This document shows positions 7,204 through 16,811 of a stretch of DNA of 58,705 bases, piece after piece (within the stretch, counting starts at the first letter, position 1; every line of letters starts with the position of its first letter). The stretch is taken from positions 1 to 58,705 of the forward strand of contig DASRDB010000020.1 of the NCBI GenBank assembly GCA_035652815.1. The letters are read 5' to 3'. The stretch is from DASRDB01 sp035652815 (GTDB lineage Bacteria > Chloroflexota > Ktedonobacteria > Ktedonobacterales > Ktedonobacteraceae). The position numbers were made by a program, and so were the translations under genes. A model generated the notes under the pieces. It was not told the DNA's origin. It did not search any database and worked only from the letters and a program-made list of their open reading frames with translations.

Positions 7204-8199
7204 ATGGCTCAAGCGACGACCGTAGACAGTGTAGTGACAATTGTCGGAATTCGTTTTCGTCCCGCAGGACGCATTTATTACTTCGATCCACAGGGAGCGA
7301 CCTATTCGACGGGGCAGTTTGTGATTGTTGAAACGGTGCGCGGCGTTGAAGCCGGGCGCGTGGTCATTGCCAATAAGAAGTTGCCGGAAAACGCTTTGAG
7401 CGACCCGCTCAAGCCGGTGTTGCGCCTGGCGAGCGAAGATGAGCTGCGCATGATGCTCTCCTTCAAAAGCAAGGAGAAGGACGCGCTGGTGCAGTGCGCT
7501 CGCCACGTGGCTCAGCACAAGCTGCCTATGAAACTGGTCGAGGCCGAGTATACCTTTGATGGCAGCCGGTTAACGTTCTACTTCACGGCGGACGAGCGTG
7601 TCGATTTCCGCGCCCTGGTGCGCGATCTGGCCGCGACGTTCCGCACGCGCATAGAACTGCGCCAGATCGGCGCGCGCGATCAGGCCAAACTGCAAGGTGG
7701 AGTCGGCATCTGCGGGAAAACCCTCTGTTGCAGTTCCTGGATCACCGATTTCGGTGTGGTCTCGATCAAGATGGCGAAGGAGCAGGATTTGCCGCTCAAT
7801 CCCGCCAAAATCTCGGGTGTATGCGGTCGCCTGCTCTGCTGTCTTTCCTATGAGAACGAAAATTACATTCAGGCCAAACAGCACATGCCGCAGATTGGTA
7901 CGATGCTGGATACGCCAAGCGGTCCGGGCAGGGTCGTTTCCATCAACGTGCCAAAGTCATCGGTTGAGGTGATGCTTGAAAGCGGTGTGACTATTCAGGT
8001 TCCTGTAGAGCAGGCCGAGTCTCCACGCAAGGGATCTCGTTGCTGCGGTTCTGGTGGGGCTTGTGGCTGCGGTAATAATGGAAGTAGTGGTACCGCTTGT
8101 AGTTGTGGTTCCGGCGGCTGTGCCACTGGAGCAAAGGCTGGAGGAGGATGTGGTTCGTGCGGTGTAAAGCGCAAAACAACTCCTCAAACAATGTCTTGA
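7204..8199 (+). CDS. PSP1/RicT-family protein with Cys-rich tail
   Basis: A 331-residue protein with the PSP1 C-terminal domain found in Bacillus RicT (YaaT), a subunit of the RicAFT complex that stimulates RNA maturation by RNase Y and carries Fe-S clusters. The core has the diagnostic Cys motifs GGVGICGKTLCCSSW and GVCGRLLCCLSYE. After about residue 275 there is a Gly/Ser/Cys-rich tail with nine additional Cys (RCCGS, ACGCG, ACSCGSGGC, GCGSCG), not usual in RicT, suggesting extra metal binding. ATG 7204 is chosen over TTG 7195 because AAGGA at 7189-7193 is then correctly spaced. It sits 39 bases after the ANTAR regulator. Confidence 0.88.
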   Translation: MAQATTVDSVVTIVGIRFRPAGRIYYFDPQGATYSTGQFVIVETVRGVEAGRVVIANKKLPENALSDPLKPVLRLASEDELRMMLSFKSKEKDALVQCARHVAQHKLPMKLVEAEYTFDGSRLTFYFTADERVDFRALVRDLAATFRTRIELRQIGARDQAKLQGGVGICGKTLCCSSWITDFGVVSIKMAKEQDLPLNPAKISGVCGRLLCCLSYENENYIQAKQHMPQIGTMLDTPSGPGRVVSINVPKSSVEVMLESGVTIQVPVEQAESPRKGSRCCGSGGACGCGNNGSSGTACSCGSGGCATGAKAGGGCGSCGVKRKTTPQTMS

Positions 8200-8257
8200 T
8201 ATAGATAAGATATGGACGGAGCCAATCCACTACTGACGGTGGATGAGAGGAGCGCAT

Positions 8258-9787
8258 ATGAAGATGGATAATCAGCATACCGGCCCGGACTGGCAAAATG
8301 CCAAAACCGGAGGCTGGAATGCTCCACCTGACATGGCTGACATGGATGACCTGTTTGACACCTCGGACCCGTTTTTGGTACCTGACCAGCAGCCAGATGC
8401 TGATCCCGAGACTTCGGAGGATGAAGCTGCTGAGGACTGGGCTGCTCCCCCGTTTTTCAGCAAGGAAAGCCTGGGACGGTTGGGCCGTCAGTTTTCTCCC
8501 GTACTCATTCCGATACCTTTTGCCCTGCTGATCTTTCTTTTTACGCTGCCCGCCCTGCTTCATAACTTTTCTCATCTGCCCTTGATTCCGCTGGTCAGCG
8601 CTCTGCTGGTGGTGGTGGTTCTCCAGGGAGTGGCCTTGTATTATGCCGGGGCGGACGATGGACGCTGGATGCTGTCCGTTGTTTCTGGCTATGCCCTTTT
8701 CCTGTTGATCTGGGCTTTTGCTCTCGGTGGGCTGCTCGGCAGCCTGCTGATGCTGGCCTTTCTGCTGATTATTGGCGGGGTTATAGGACGGCGCGCCATT
8801 CATGTCGTCTCAGAGGGGGCGGCGGATATCGTACTCAGCTTTGGTAAATATTCCCGTACCTTATTTCCTGGCCTCAATTTTCTGCTCCCCTGGGAGAAAG
8901 TGGCAACTCGTGTCAACACGCGAGAAATTACCTGGACGAGCAATGAGATTTCTATGCAGATCAGCCGCGACCAGGAGGCACGCATTGTGGTGGTCGTGAC
9001 GTATCAGGTATTGCCCGAAGACGCGCATCTCGTGGCGCTTCAGATGCAGGATTGGGAAGAGAGCCTGCACAAGCATTTTATCGCTATCATCAAGAGTGTT
9101 CTCAGCGAGTTGTCTCCCTCGGATTTTGTCGCCTGGGCGCATCATTTCCTTTCGCAAAACGATGCTGCGGATATCACCAATCCCAATATCGAGACGCGCT
9201 GGGATCGCATCAACGATGCGCTTACTATTCGTTTGCAGGATGAGGTGGCAGCGAAAGGCATTGCTATCCATATGGTGCATGTGCAGGATATTACGGTACC
9301 GCCCAGCCTTGCTCCGATAACCGGCCTGCACCCTGTTATGTCGCAAAGAGGAGTCGATACAACTATGCCTCGCGCTGCTGCTCAGGCCGCTCCGCAACCT
9401 CAGCCCGCACAGCAGCCTGCGCCTAAACCGGCGGCGGATAGGCCTGCGCCTTCGCCGCCATCTCCTATCATGCCCACGCCTGTTCCTGTACCCAGTCCTT
9501 CGATGTATGATTCCCTGATAGAGACCTATAAGTCGGTGCGGGCTGGAGTACTCACCAATCCTGATCTGATTGAGCAACTGGCCAATCGTTTTTACGCGAT
9601 TGCCAATGACGCGGAAGCCAGATCAACCTTTCCATATGACGCGCTGCGAGCGGCCAATGCTCTTTATCAACGCGCTCACGTGTTGCGCACCAGTCCGCCG
9701 CCAGCGCAGGGCGTACCGGTCCCGGCACGCGCCGAAAAAACCAGCCGGCCACCGGTGCCAAACGATAATCTCGCCGCAGGGGGATGA
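8258..9787 (+). CDS. SPFH/band 7 domain membrane protein
   Basis: A 509-residue protein. An acidic N-terminal ~70 residues is followed by hydrophobic segments between about residues 85 and 185 (for example LIPIPFALLIFLFTLPALL and LLIWAFALGGLLGSLLMLAF). Then comes a band 7/stomatin-like domain: GAADIVLSFGKYSRTLFPG, LPWEKVATRVNTRE, ARIVVVVTYQV, and the helix ending MVHVQDITVPP. SPFH proteins form membrane-scaffold oligomers. A Pro/Ala-rich linker leads to a C-terminal helical domain of ~80 residues. ATG 8258 has AGAGGAG at 8246-8252; ATG 8243 would precede that site. The partner of this protein is unknown. Confidence 0.82.
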   Translation: MKMDNQHTGPDWQNAKTGGWNAPPDMADMDDLFDTSDPFLVPDQQPDADPETSEDEAAEDWAAPPFFSKESLGRLGRQFSPVLIPIPFALLIFLFTLPALLHNFSHLPLIPLVSALLVVVVLQGVALYYAGADDGRWMLSVVSGYALFLLIWAFALGGLLGSLLMLAFLLIIGGVIGRRAIHVVSEGAADIVLSFGKYSRTLFPGLNFLLPWEKVATRVNTREITWTSNEISMQISRDQEARIVVVVTYQVLPEDAHLVALQMQDWEESLHKHFIAIIKSVLSELSPSDFVAWAHHFLSQNDAADITNPNIETRWDRINDALTIRLQDEVAAKGIAIHMVHVQDITVPPSLAPITGLHPVMSQRGVDTTMPRAAAQAAPQPQPAQQPAPKPAADRPAPSPPSPIMPTPVPVPSPSMYDSLIETYKSVRAGVLTNPDLIEQLANRFYAIANDAEARSTFPYDALRAANALYQRAHVLRTSPPPAQGVPVPARAEKTSRPPVPNDNLAAGG

Positions 9788-9868
9788 TCCATCCCCCTTT
9801 TGCAATACATCGGCTTCCCGGCGCGTCTTTATACTAAGCGCATTATAGGAAAAGAAGAGGGAAGAGTT

Positions 9869-12844
9869 ATGGCTCACGCTCTCGGCGTAGCGCGACGTGG
9901 TAGCGGTTGGTCTTTGACGATGGCGGTCTTTACCCTGGCTTCGCAGCATGTTCGTCAGGCCTGGGGATTGCTTTTGTTGATCGCGCTGGGTATTTTGTCC
10001 GCTATAACATTGGTCTGCGCCATTCCACTGTATGCAGAGGTAGCCATGAGCGCCGGATTGCGCGGCACCCTCGCCAGTTACGCGCAAAATGGCGATATAG
10101 TCGTCAGCAGCGTCTCGAAAGCGGTTTCGCTTGCTGCTACCGTACAGGCAACCAGGCATCTCGACCAGGAATTTTCACGCAACCTGGGGCCATATCTCAG
10201 CGGCACAGCCGAGTTCGCGGTCGAGTCGCAGACACTTAGTATCGCATCAACCCATGATAGTGACAAAATCAATCTCACCGGCTTTCCCATGCAGGATGCG
10301 CTCCCACATGCCCATCTCTTGCAAGGACGTTTACCCCTGGCAAATAGCAGCGCATTGGAGATTGCCTTGCGACCTGAAGAGGCGAAGGGTCTCGGCGTCT
10401 CAGTTGGTTCGACCCTCCTGGTCGATGCGAACATGCTGGATAACGCCGCAGGTCTTGTAAAAGTACCTCTTCCCTTGTCCGTTGTTGGCATTTTCAACCT
10501 CGCCTCTCCCGATGATCCGTTCTGGCATGGCAACGATTTTCTCGGCTCCTCACCCGATAACAATACGGCCTATTATGGCGCGCTGGCCTCTACCTCGACG
10601 CTGCTCTCCTATCTCTACAAGCTATCAAGCCCTACGCCCTCGGTGGTTCGCCTGTATTATAGCGGTTTCCCCAATCTGCTCTGGTATTTTCATCTCGATA
10701 TCTCACGCATTACCATTCATGATTTAAACAGCATTACGCGTGGCATTCACAACGTCGAAGTTGACGCGACGAATGATATTGCCATGTACCAGCAGCCTTT
10801 TGTGCTTCAGCCTCAGGTATTTCTGGGGTCTGACGTGTTGCAGGCATACAGTGATCGTATCTCTATTGCTCAGATGCCGATTGCCAGCTTTTTGCTACTC
10901 GTTTTCCTGCTCATCCTCTTTTTTATTGCCCTGATGGTCTCGTTGCTGGTTGAACGACATGCCGAGACGATTGCCTTACTGCGCAGTCGAGGAGCGAGTC
11001 GCAAGCAAATTTTTGGCGCGCTGAGTATGCAAGGTGTGTTGCTCTGCCTGCTGGCCCTGGCAATCGGGCCATTCCTGGCTGTTCCCCTCACTACCCTGCT
11101 GGTGCAGCAAACGCTTCCCGCGAGCGATTCGGGATCGCTAAATTTGCTTGCTGGAAGCCCCTGGAGTATTGCCCTGGGAGTGTCTGGTTATGCGCTGGCA
11201 GCGGCGCTGGTGGTTCTGGTCGCCTTTAGTCTGGCTGTTTTGAGCGCGACTCGCCAGGATACGCTGGCTTTAAAACGCGAGACGGCTCGTCCTACAGTGC
11301 GCCCGCTCTGGCAGCGCCTGAACCTGGATCTGGGAATTGCGCTGCTTGCCCTGGTTGGCTTTGCCTGTATCGTGTATCTGGAAAGCGGCGTTATTCAGGA
11401 TACGCGCCAGCGCCTGTTGCTGCTTTCGCCGCTCTCCCTGTTGCAGGCGGTATGCCTATTGCTGGCGGTGACGCTGCTGTTATTGCGTATCCTGCCCCGG
11501 CTGTTGAGGGGTGGCGCGTGGTTGGCGGCGCGAAGGCGAGGCGCGACATCTCTGCTGGCGCTGGCGCAAATCTCCCGCACTCCCAGGCACGCGAGTCGCA
11601 TTACGCTCCTGCTTGCCCTGAGCATCGCCCTGGCGATCTTCACGCTCGTCTTCAACGCCTCGCAGTTCCAGCGCGTCTTCGATATCGCGGACTACCAGGC
11701 GGGAGCGGATTTCAGCGGCGAGATTCCATCAAGCATCTACACGCCGCAGCAGTTGGGGGCCGTTACAGCCAGCTACCGCCGCATTCCTGGCGTAACAGGA
11801 GCTTCGCTTGGCTTTACGCGCCAGGTTGTGACGGGCGGCTCGAATCTGAGTGTGAAGGTTGATTTTCGGGCCGTTGATAGCAACACCTTTACCTCGGCAA
11901 CGCTCTGGCCTCAGGAAGATGGCGTCCCGAATGCTTTATTTAAGCAGCTTGCCAGCAGCCATTCCCCGGCGGTGAATAGTGGTGCGCTGCCTGCCATTGT
12001 TGATGCCAATACCTGGAATGCCCTGCACCTCGCGGGCGGCGCGCATTTCTCGCTCAGCTTCTCGCGGGTCGATCCGAACCTGGACGTGGTGAACTTTGTG
12101 GCGATTGCTCAGGTGCCGGATATTCCGACGCCGGGCGATACCAGTATGCCGGTGGTCATCGCCGATTATTTGTCCTTTGCCCGGGTCTACACGCACAACT
12201 TCACTACTGCGAGTGGCTACGATGTCCCCTTGAACTACGTCTGGCTGCGCTCTAACAGCGATGAACTTGCCCTTGCCAGCGTGCGCTCGGCACTACAGAG
12301 GGGAGCATTGCGTCTCTCGCCGCTCTACGACCGGCGAGCCATCGCCGCAACCCTCTCCTACGAGCCGCTGAATCTGGCCCTGTTTGGGACGCTGGCCTCT
12401 GGGGTCGCGGTCGCGCTGCTGCTGGCCTTGATCGGCGACCTGGTTGCCTCGTGGCAGAGCGTGCGCAATCGCCTCGCACAATTTGCCCTGCTGCGCGCTC
12501 TGGGAGCGACACCCAGGCAGTTAGTGGCTGTTCTCGCCTGGGAACAGGGGATTATTTATGGTGCGGCTCTGCTCCTGGGCGTCTTATTTGGCATAGTACT
12601 GTCTCTGACCGTGTTGCCCTCGCTGGTCTTCTCTACCGTCCTGCCGAACCAGTTGACGGGCGGTGTGGGTACAGGCGACTTTTATGCCATCCAGAGCGTA
12701 CCACCCATTCGCGTAATTATTCCAACAACGCTTTTCCCTGGCTTCGCGCTGCTGGTCGGCGTGTGCGGAATTGCGCTGGGCATGATGATTTTCGTTGTTG
12801 CGCGCCCTTCGCCCGCGCAGGTAATGCGACAGGATGAAGAATAA
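9869..12844 (+). CDS. Large FtsX/MacB-type ABC transporter permease (first of pair)
   Basis: A 991-residue permease with two FtsX-like membrane modules. The N-terminal TM (WGLLLLIALGILSAITLV) is followed by a large extracytoplasmic domain and a TM block beginning near FLLLVFLLILFFIALMVSLL, with the cytoplasmic coupling segment LLRSRGASRKQIFG. A second extracytoplasmic domain and the C-terminal TM block with LRALGATPRQLVAV complete it. Such permeases use ATP hydrolysis to move lipids, lipoproteins or peptides, or to transmit force, and are not classical channels. It is a clear paralogue of the permease at 13827 (shared DPFWHGNDF and SPLYDRRAIA). ATG 9869 follows a purine-rich AGAGGGAAGAG site. 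It is coupled to the ATPase gene downstream. Confidence 0.9.
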   Translation: MAHALGVARRGSGWSLTMAVFTLASQHVRQAWGLLLLIALGILSAITLVCAIPLYAEVAMSAGLRGTLASYAQNGDIVVSSVSKAVSLAATVQATRHLDQEFSRNLGPYLSGTAEFAVESQTLSIASTHDSDKINLTGFPMQDALPHAHLLQGRLPLANSSALEIALRPEEAKGLGVSVGSTLLVDANMLDNAAGLVKVPLPLSVVGIFNLASPDDPFWHGNDFLGSSPDNNTAYYGALASTSTLLSYLYKLSSPTPSVVRLYYSGFPNLLWYFHLDISRITIHDLNSITRGIHNVEVDATNDIAMYQQPFVLQPQVFLGSDVLQAYSDRISIAQMPIASFLLLVFLLILFFIALMVSLLVERHAETIALLRSRGASRKQIFGALSMQGVLLCLLALAIGPFLAVPLTTLLVQQTLPASDSGSLNLLAGSPWSIALGVSGYALAAALVVLVAFSLAVLSATRQDTLALKRETARPTVRPLWQRLNLDLGIALLALVGFACIVYLESGVIQDTRQRLLLLSPLSLLQAVCLLLAVTLLLLRILPRLLRGGAWLAARRRGATSLLALAQISRTPRHASRITLLLALSIALAIFTLVFNASQFQRVFDIADYQAGADFSGEIPSSIYTPQQLGAVTASYRRIPGVTGASLGFTRQVVTGGSNLSVKVDFRAVDSNTFTSATLWPQEDGVPNALFKQLASSHSPAVNSGALPAIVDANTWNALHLAGGAHFSLSFSRVDPNLDVVNFVAIAQVPDIPTPGDTSMPVVIADYLSFARVYTHNFTTASGYDVPLNYVWLRSNSDELALASVRSALQRGALRLSPLYDRRAIAATLSYEPLNLALFGTLASGVAVALLLALIGDLVASWQSVRNRLAQFALLRALGATPRQLVAVLAWEQGIIYGAALLLGVLFGIVLSLTVLPSLVFSTVLPNQLTGGVGTGDFYAIQSVPPIRVIIPTTLFPGFALLVGVCGIALGMMIFVVARPSPAQVMRQDEE

Positions 12845-12863
12845 GCTTGTAAAGAGGTTAGAT

Positions 12864-13826
12864 ATGCCGGAACCGCTCATTATTTGTGATAACCTGGTAA
12901 AGATTTATAAAGTGGCCGACCTTGAGGTTGTGGCGCTGCAGGGGCTTGATTTAGAGGTTATGCCTGGGGAGATGATGGCGCTGGTGGGCGCGTCCGGCTC
13001 CGGCAAAAGCACGCTGCTCAATATTCTGGGCGGGTTGGATACGCCCAGCGCCGGAAAATGCATCGTTGATGGAAACGACCTGACGCGGCTGAACGAGGCG
13101 CAGCGCATTCGCTATCGCCGCTTTGTGGTGGGGCATGTCTGGCAGCAGAGCGGGCGCAACCTGCTGCCGGATTTAAGTATCGCCGCCAATATCGAGGAAC
13201 CCATGATGCTGAGCGGCGTAGGTTTGGGACGGCGCAGGCAGCGCGCCTACGAGTTGCTTGAACTGCTTGGTTTGAAGGGCATGGAGAAGAAAAAACCGGA
13301 CCAGCTTTCAGGTGGCGAGCAACAGCGTGTGGCCATCGGGGTTGCCCTGGCGAACGAGCCGCGCCTGCTGCTGGCAGATGAGCCAACTGGCGAACTGGAC
13401 TCGGCGACCGCCCATGATATCCTGCAATTGCTGCGCGACCTCAACCGCCAGCTTGGCCTGACCATCATCATCGTCACGCATGACCAGGCCATTGCCGCCG
13501 AAGTTGATCGCACTATTGCCATTCGCGATGGGCGCACCAGCACCGAAACAGTACGCCGCGAGAAGCCATTGGAGGCCGTTGAGCAGGATATGACAGCGGC
13601 CAGCGCCATCATCGGACTCCCCGGCGAGACGCATCGCGAGTCGATTCTCATCGACCGCGCCGGACGCCTGCAACTGCCGAAGCAGGCCATCGAGCTGTAT
13701 CCATTTAATGGTCGCGCCGAGGTACGCTACGCCGCCGATCACGTCGAGTTGTGGCCGCTTGAGGGAAAGATGAATGGGGCCGGGCAGGAAACAGGCAATC
13801 TCGCCGTTCAAGAGGAGAGCAGGTAA
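12864..13826 (+). CDS. ABC transporter ATP-binding protein, MacB/LolD type
   Basis: A 320-residue ATPase that energises the flanking permeases. Walker A is GASGSGKST, the signature LSGGEQQRVAIG, and Walker B LLLADEPTGELD, followed by the H-loop IIVTHD. The TGELD sequence after Walker B is typical of the LolD/FtsE/MacB group. An extra ~90 residues after the nucleotide-binding domain include a segment starting RESILIDRAGRLQLPK that resembles AbrB-like beta structure; this tail is unusual. ATG 12864 has AAGAGG at 12852-12857; an upstream in-frame ATG at 12834 overlaps the end of the preceding permease gene and is possible. The stop abuts the next start directly. Confidence 0.93.
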   Translation: MPEPLIICDNLVKIYKVADLEVVALQGLDLEVMPGEMMALVGASGSGKSTLLNILGGLDTPSAGKCIVDGNDLTRLNEAQRIRYRRFVVGHVWQQSGRNLLPDLSIAANIEEPMMLSGVGLGRRRQRAYELLELLGLKGMEKKKPDQLSGGEQQRVAIGVALANEPRLLLADEPTGELDSATAHDILQLLRDLNRQLGLTIIIVTHDQAIAAEVDRTIAIRDGRTSTETVRREKPLEAVEQDMTAASAIIGLPGETHRESILIDRAGRLQLPKQAIELYPFNGRAEVRYAADHVELWPLEGKMNGAGQETGNLAVQEESR

Positions 13827-16811
13827 ATGGCTGCAACCACTTCTGCCCCCGCTCTTTCTCCCCGCGCATCGCGGGCGCTTGTCCCGCCAACTATTACGCT
13901 GGCCTTTCAGCGTTTGCGCGAGGTCTGGGGCCTGTTGCTGGTGACCGGGCTTGGTATGCTCTCGGCAGTGGTGCTGGTCTGCGCCGTTCCGCTCTACTCG
14001 CAGGTTGCCATGACCGCCGGAATGCGCAGCGTCCTGGCCTCTTTCTCGCAGAACGATGATATCGTAGTGCGCACGCGCCCCAGCCTGGTCTCCACCCAGG
14101 TGATCGATGCCACCACACAGCAGCTCGCTCAAGAAATGCGCCGCAACCTGGGAACGTTCCTCGCGCCCCCGCAAATCTCCATTCAGACGCAGCTTTTGAA
14201 TATCCTGAGAAATAGCTCAACTGGCGGCTTGCAGCCCTTTGGCGGACAGATAGCGCTGATAAGTTCATCGATGGATGAAGCGCCCGCTCACGCGCAGGTG
14301 CTGGCGGGTCGGCTTCCACAGACGCTGGGCCAGAACATCGAGATTGCCATCACGCCAGATACAGCCATACATTTAGGCGTCTCGGTAGGAACAATACTCC
14401 CGGTAAGCCTGCTGCTGATTACCGGTTCAGGGCATGAAAGCCAGGTGGTGTTGAACCTGCATATTGTGGGCATTTTTACTCCTAACCAGAACGATCCTTT
14501 CTGGCATGGCAATGATTTCTCTGTCGCGTATAATTTTTATGCCCTGGTCTCGACACAGACAATTTTGAACGCGCTGAATACCATCTCAAACCAGGCTTCG
14601 CAGCATTTGCAGGCCTTTGAGGAATCGCCCGACCTGCTGTGGTATTATTCCCTGGATACTTCGCGCATCAGCGTCAATGACCTGGATACGATAATCGCCG
14701 GGCTGCAAAACGTGCAGATTGACAATGCCAACAGCTCGCAGCTACAGCAGCCGCCCTTTCTCCAGGAGACCACAACTTCGACGCTTTCGCTGCCCGTTCT
14801 GCAAAGCTTTCACAGTCGGCTCTCCATCGCACAGTTGCCGGTGAGCGCCCTTTCGGTGTTGATGCTGGCGCTGGTGTTGTTATTCGTCAGCATGATGGCA
14901 ACCCTGCTGGTCGAACGGCAGGGTGAGACGATTGCAGTTTTGCGCAGCCGGGGAGCGAGCCGCCGCCAGGTCTTTGGCTCAGTGCTGGCGCAGAGTATTG
15001 GCCTGGGAATACTGGCCCTGCTTGTAGGGCCAGTATTAGCCATTCTGATCGTTTACTGGCTCGCTCAAGTATTGCTGTCCAGCGCAAATGCCAGCGCATT
15101 CAACATCATCACCGGGAATATGCCTGCTGTCCTGGCGCTCATCGTTCCATTTGCGCTGCTTACTATAGGTATTGCGTTGCTCGCGGTGGTCTTTGCCGTA
15201 TTTAGCGCGACACAGAGAGATGTGCTGGCTATCCGGCGCGAAGCGGCACGTTCGACCCGCCGTCCTCTGTGGCAGCGTCTAAACCTGGATCTGCTGGCTG
15301 TCGTGCTTGCCCTGGTCGCTGCCGGGGTCTCGATCTATCTTACACGCTCGGGCGTGCTTGACCAACATTTGCGCCTGCTCCTGCTCTCGCCGCTTACGTT
15401 AGCCGAAGCGCTCTGTATCTTGCTGGCGGGTTTATTGCTTTTGCTGCGCGGCTTCCCCCGGTTGTTGGGCCTGGGAGCATGGCTGGCGAATCGGCGGCGC
15501 GGCGCGTCCTCTATGCTGGCCCTTGCCCAGGTGTCACGCGCTCCACAACAGGCCACGCGCATGACTTTGCTGCTGGCCCTGGCGAGTGCCTTCGCCATCT
15601 TTACCCTGATCTTCAGCGCCTCACAGACGCAGCGCGTGCAGGATGTCTCGCGTTATCAGGCCGGGGCGGATTTCAGCGGCCCCATCCCTGTCACCGTCTA
15701 CTCCTCACAGGAGATAGACCGCGTCACTCGCCTCTATAAGCGGATTCCAGGCGTCACCTCAGCAACGCTCGGCAACGTAGTGCAGGCCGAAGCTGGCAGT
15801 GCCTCGGCTCCTATCAATATCAATGTGCAGTCGGTGGACGCCAATACCTTTGCCGGTACAGGTCTCTGGACATCTCAAGATGCCTCGCAATCGCTCTCCT
15901 CGTTGATGGCGCAATTGCGCAACTTGCGTTCTGAGGCTATCACAAGTAGCGTGGTGCCTGCTATTGTGGATGCCAATACCTGGGACACGCTGCATCTTTC
16001 CGCCGGAACCGGCTTCACCCTTAAATTTCCCTCGATTGACTATTCTGCGGTGATGCATTTTATCGCGGTGGCAGAAGTGCAGCATATTCCAACACCCGGG
16101 GATAGCAGCGAACCGGAAATATTGACGGACTATCGCACCTTCGCCGAGACCTTTTCCAGCTTCTTGAGCAGCGGCGCGCTGTCGTTACCCATCAACTATG
16201 TCTGGCTGCGCACCCGCGATGATGCTCGCTCCCTGGCGAGTGTGCGCAAAGTCCTGAGCGATGGCGCGCTGCGTCTTTCCCCGCTCTATGACCGGCGCGC
16301 GATTGCCGAAACACTCTATTCCGAGCCGCTTTATCTCACGCTGATCGGCATTCTCGAACTTGGCGCGCTGGTGGCCTTGCTACTGGCCTTGATAGGCAAT
16401 CTCGTCTCTTCGTGGCTCAGTGCCCGCGCCCGCCTGACCAGCTTCGCCATCCTGCGCGCTCTAGGAGCCACTCCGTGTCAGATTGCCAGCGTCCTCACCT
16501 GGGAGCAGGGCATGATTTATGCCGCCGCGCTTCTCCTGGGCGTAATATCTGGATTCCTGCTCGCATTCCTTGCCTTGCCCGGACTGATTTTCTCAAGCGT
16601 GCTGCCCAACCAGTTCGCGGGCGATGTCTCGACCACCAGCGCGGATTTCTACGCCGCGCAGAACACGCCGCCCATCCAGATCATCACCCCGCCCTCTCTC
16701 TGGATTGCCCTGGGCGTGCTGGTTGTCATTTGTGTTATCGCGCTTGCGCTAATGATGTTCGTCGTGTCGCGGCCTACGCTCAGTCAAGCTTTGAGGCTTA
16801 ATGAGGATTGA
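13827..16811 (+). CDS. Large FtsX/MacB-type ABC transporter permease (second of pair)
   Basis: A 994-residue paralogue of the permease at 9869, colinear along its length: N-terminal TM (WGLLLVTGLGMLSAVVLV), DPFWHGNDF, the coupling segment VLRSRGASRRQVFG, the second extracytoplasmic domain with PLYDRRAIAETLY, and C-terminal LRALGATPCQIASV. ATG 13827 immediately follows the TAA of the ATPase, so translation is probably coupled. The order permease-ATPase-permease suggests a heterodimeric exporter with one shared ATPase. Its 3' end overlaps the convergent gene at 16798 by 14 bases. The substrate is unknown. Confidence 0.9.
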   Translation: MAATTSAPALSPRASRALVPPTITLAFQRLREVWGLLLVTGLGMLSAVVLVCAVPLYSQVAMTAGMRSVLASFSQNDDIVVRTRPSLVSTQVIDATTQQLAQEMRRNLGTFLAPPQISIQTQLLNILRNSSTGGLQPFGGQIALISSSMDEAPAHAQVLAGRLPQTLGQNIEIAITPDTAIHLGVSVGTILPVSLLLITGSGHESQVVLNLHIVGIFTPNQNDPFWHGNDFSVAYNFYALVSTQTILNALNTISNQASQHLQAFEESPDLLWYYSLDTSRISVNDLDTIIAGLQNVQIDNANSSQLQQPPFLQETTTSTLSLPVLQSFHSRLSIAQLPVSALSVLMLALVLLFVSMMATLLVERQGETIAVLRSRGASRRQVFGSVLAQSIGLGILALLVGPVLAILIVYWLAQVLLSSANASAFNIITGNMPAVLALIVPFALLTIGIALLAVVFAVFSATQRDVLAIRREAARSTRRPLWQRLNLDLLAVVLALVAAGVSIYLTRSGVLDQHLRLLLLSPLTLAEALCILLAGLLLLLRGFPRLLGLGAWLANRRRGASSMLALAQVSRAPQQATRMTLLLALASAFAIFTLIFSASQTQRVQDVSRYQAGADFSGPIPVTVYSSQEIDRVTRLYKRIPGVTSATLGNVVQAEAGSASAPININVQSVDANTFAGTGLWTSQDASQSLSSLMAQLRNLRSEAITSSVVPAIVDANTWDTLHLSAGTGFTLKFPSIDYSAVMHFIAVAEVQHIPTPGDSSEPEILTDYRTFAETFSSFLSSGALSLPINYVWLRTRDDARSLASVRKVLSDGALRLSPLYDRRAIAETLYSEPLYLTLIGILELGALVALLLALIGNLVSSWLSARARLTSFAILRALGATPCQIASVLTWEQGMIYAAALLLGVISGFLLAFLALPGLIFSSVLPNQFAGDVSTTSADFYAAQNTPPIQIITPPSLWIALGVLVVICVIALALMMFVVSRPTLSQALRLNED

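Noticed and set aside
13308..14174. 288-codon minus-strand frame across the ATPase/permease junction
   Set aside because: It crosses two well-supported genes and has no features of its own.
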